NCBI GenBank assembly: GCA_937967685.1
Contig: CALBTX010000059.1
Location: forward strand, 1-13,982
DNA from: an uncultured Bacillaceae bacterium
GTDB lineage: Bacteria; Bacillota; Bacilli; Caldalkalibacillales; Caldalkalibacillaceae
Length of the DNA: 13,982 nucleotides
Reading direction: 5' to 3'
In this document: positions 13,225-13,982 of the stretch, piece after piece
Layout: each line of letters starts with the position of its first letter
Numbering within the stretch: the first letter of the stretch is position 1
The notes under the pieces: generated by a model
Seen by the model: only the letters and a program-made list of their open reading frames with translations
What the model was told of the DNA's origin: nothing
Database searches by the model: none
Position numbers and translations under genes: made by a program

Positions 13225-13407
13225 ATGAATTGGATTTACTGGGCAAAGTTGTATGATACGAAATTTCAAGCATCCTGTTTGAAGATAAGAATGGAACAAG
13301 ATTGGTGGTTGCGCGGATATGAATCCCCGAACGTTGTCGAAGTTTTTCAAGTGAAAAACGGAAAATACGGGGTCAGATTTAGCTGGGATGCGAAAACCGA
13401 TCTCTAA
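13225..13407 (+). CDS. Unrecognised 60-residue small protein
   Basis: I do not recognise a family. ATG 13225 follows GGAGGG by nine bases, a strong initiation site, so translation is likely. The product is rich in aromatic residues (MNWIYWAKLYD, QDWWLRGYE, YGVRFSWD), has a single cysteine, no membrane segment and no signal peptide, and looks like one small beta-rich domain with the likely strand VVEVFQVKNGKYGVRFSW. It follows the pgpA-type gene by 127 bases, with the inverted repeat 13176-13209 immediately before its ribosome site, so it probably has separate regulation. No terminator is evident after its stop. Confidence 0.65.
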   Translation: MNWIYWAKLYDTKFQASCLKIRMEQDWWLRGYESPNVVEVFQVKNGKYGVRFSWDAKTDL

Positions 13408-13701
13408 AAGCCGGAAATACAACTGAAGTTCGTTAAATACAATTGCTTTTTCTAGTGTGTTGGGGGGTTGGTTTTCATGTTGGCTAATATGCGATATGAC
13501 CGGCGAGCGGAACGATTTTAAAACCTCTTGTCAAAAAAACGGAGAGATGTTATATTATTACTTGCCATTTTGATATAAACATAAACCTTTTTCTCATGAT
13601 GAACATGAAGGCTATATTTACATGTAGACTTTATTTAAATGAGGTTCATTTTTGTTATTGCGATTCTTACATGGATCGCCACGTTAGCCCCATATATTTT
13701 T
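13408..13701 (+). other. Gene-free stretch before the tRNA genes
   Basis: These 294 bases hold no gene that I can support. A 14-codon reading (ATG 13477, preceded by GGGGGG at 13462-13467) is the only candidate with a ribosome site. The second half contains the tRNA promoter at 13528-13556 and about 140 bases of AT-rich leader before the first tRNA. No clear hairpin or riboswitch is visible in it. Confidence 0.6.
13528..13556 (+). promoter_or_regulatory. Sigma-A promoter upstream of tRNA-Arg
   Basis: TTGTCA (13528-13533) and TATATT (13551-13556) are 17 bases apart, and the spacer begins with an A-run. The start would be near 13563, about 140 bases before the mature tRNA, a rather long precursor leader. 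A closer promoter is not obvious. Confidence 0.65.
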
Positions 13702-13778
13702 GCGCCCTTAGCTCAACTGGATAGAGCATTTGACTTCGGATCAAAGGGTTGGGAGTTCGAATCTTCCAGGGCGCGCCA
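13702..13778 (+). tRNA. tRNA-Arg (anticodon TCG)
   Basis: This is a 77-base cloverleaf with CCA encoded. The acceptor GCGCCCT pairs with AGGGCGC, and discriminator G is followed by CCA (13776-13778). The D arm is GCTC/GAGC; the anticodon stem TTTGA/TCAAA encloses the loop CTTCGGA, so the anticodon is TCG and reads CGA. The T arm is GGGAG-TTCGAAT-CTTCC. The body resembles Bacillus tRNA-Arg(ACG), but the first anticodon base is T. It should charge with arginine because A20-region and C35 identity features look usual, though that is inference. Confidence 0.95.
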
Positions 13779-13809
13779 TTTTTTTGCCAACATTTTGGCT
13801 GGCGAAGTG

Positions 13810-13838
13810 TTGACAAAGTGTAGTATGGGTGCTATTCT
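13810..13838 (+). promoter_or_regulatory. Sigma-A promoter of initiator tRNA-Met
   Basis: A perfect TTGACA (13810-13815) is followed after 17 bases by TATTCT (13833-13838), 33 bases before the tRNA. It lies between the two tRNA genes, so initiator tRNA can be made independently of tRNA-Arg. Confidence 0.65.
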
Positions 13839-13871
13839 ATATAACCGTGACTGTTAAAACACACTGATCGT

Positions 13872-13948
<77 letters not shown>

Positions 13949-13982
13949 TTAAAGTGAACGCTTGCTACGTCGAAATACTTCT

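Noticed and set aside
13477..13521. 14-codon reading frame after GGGGGG
   Set aside because: Too short to support, no homology evident, and the ribosome site is a low-quality G-run.
13639..13857. 72-codon plus-strand reading frame
   Set aside because: It runs straight through the tRNA-Arg gene and its flanks and has no ribosome site; chance frame.

Overview
The window looks like chromosomal backbone from a spore-former-type Bacillota, most likely a Bacillaceae/Bacillales species that is not Bacillus subtilis itself. The reasons are strong Shine-Dalgarno sites, frequent TTG/GTG starts, sigma-A type promoters, and gene order. Read left to right, the recognisable genes follow the order of the B. 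subtilis yjbC-to-yjcG region (yjbC, pepF, yjbI, yjbL, yjbM/relQ, nadK, prpE, fabI, yjcG). Several genes known from that region in B. subtilis are absent here (spx, mecA, coiA, yjbH, yjbK, rluD), and others are interleaved (a rodA-type gene, a GDPD/PHP pair, a pgpA-type gene). No IS element, phage gene, CRISPR array or rRNA is visible.

Layout. 1-1387: a sigma-A promoter and a glutaredoxin-thioredoxin reductase fusion. 1388-1568: a gap with a possible orphan promoter and a hairpin. 1569-4140: a GNAT acetyltransferase (minus) divergent from oligoendopeptidase F (plus). 4141-4690: short AT-rich repeats, a bidirectional terminator and a truncated haemoglobin (minus). 4771-6696: a three-gene plus-strand operon of a UPF0738-like protein, the small alarmone synthetase RelQ and NAD kinase. 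6732-8676: PrpE phosphatase and a RodA-type SEDS protein (minus). 8746-9933: fabI with an extended -10 promoter and a possible FapR-like operator, followed by a small or decayed reading frame and a strong terminator. 10044-11862: a membrane-anchored glycerophosphodiester phosphodiesterase overlapping a PHP phosphoesterase. 11872-12384: YjcG (minus). 12561-13407: a PgpA-type phosphatase and an unrecognised 60-residue protein. 13528-13948: tRNA-Arg(TCG) and initiator tRNA-Met, each with its own promoter.

Functional themes. Thiol/redox handling is represented by the fusion, the YjbC-like protein and the haemoglobin. Nucleotide signalling and cofactor supply is represented by (p)ppGpp synthesis, NADP synthesis, Ap4A hydrolysis and possibly nucleoside bisphosphate turnover by the PHP protein. 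The envelope is represented by RodA, FabI, GDPD and PgpA. The most unusual points are the loss of NADPH-binding signatures in the reductase fusion, two local tandem duplications at gene ends, a decayed stretch after fabI, a hairpin touching the Shine-Dalgarno of an orphan small gene, a 2H-motif change in YjcG, and the TCG arginine tRNA. I do not see a convincing wholly new multi-gene system; these are local oddities on conserved backbone.
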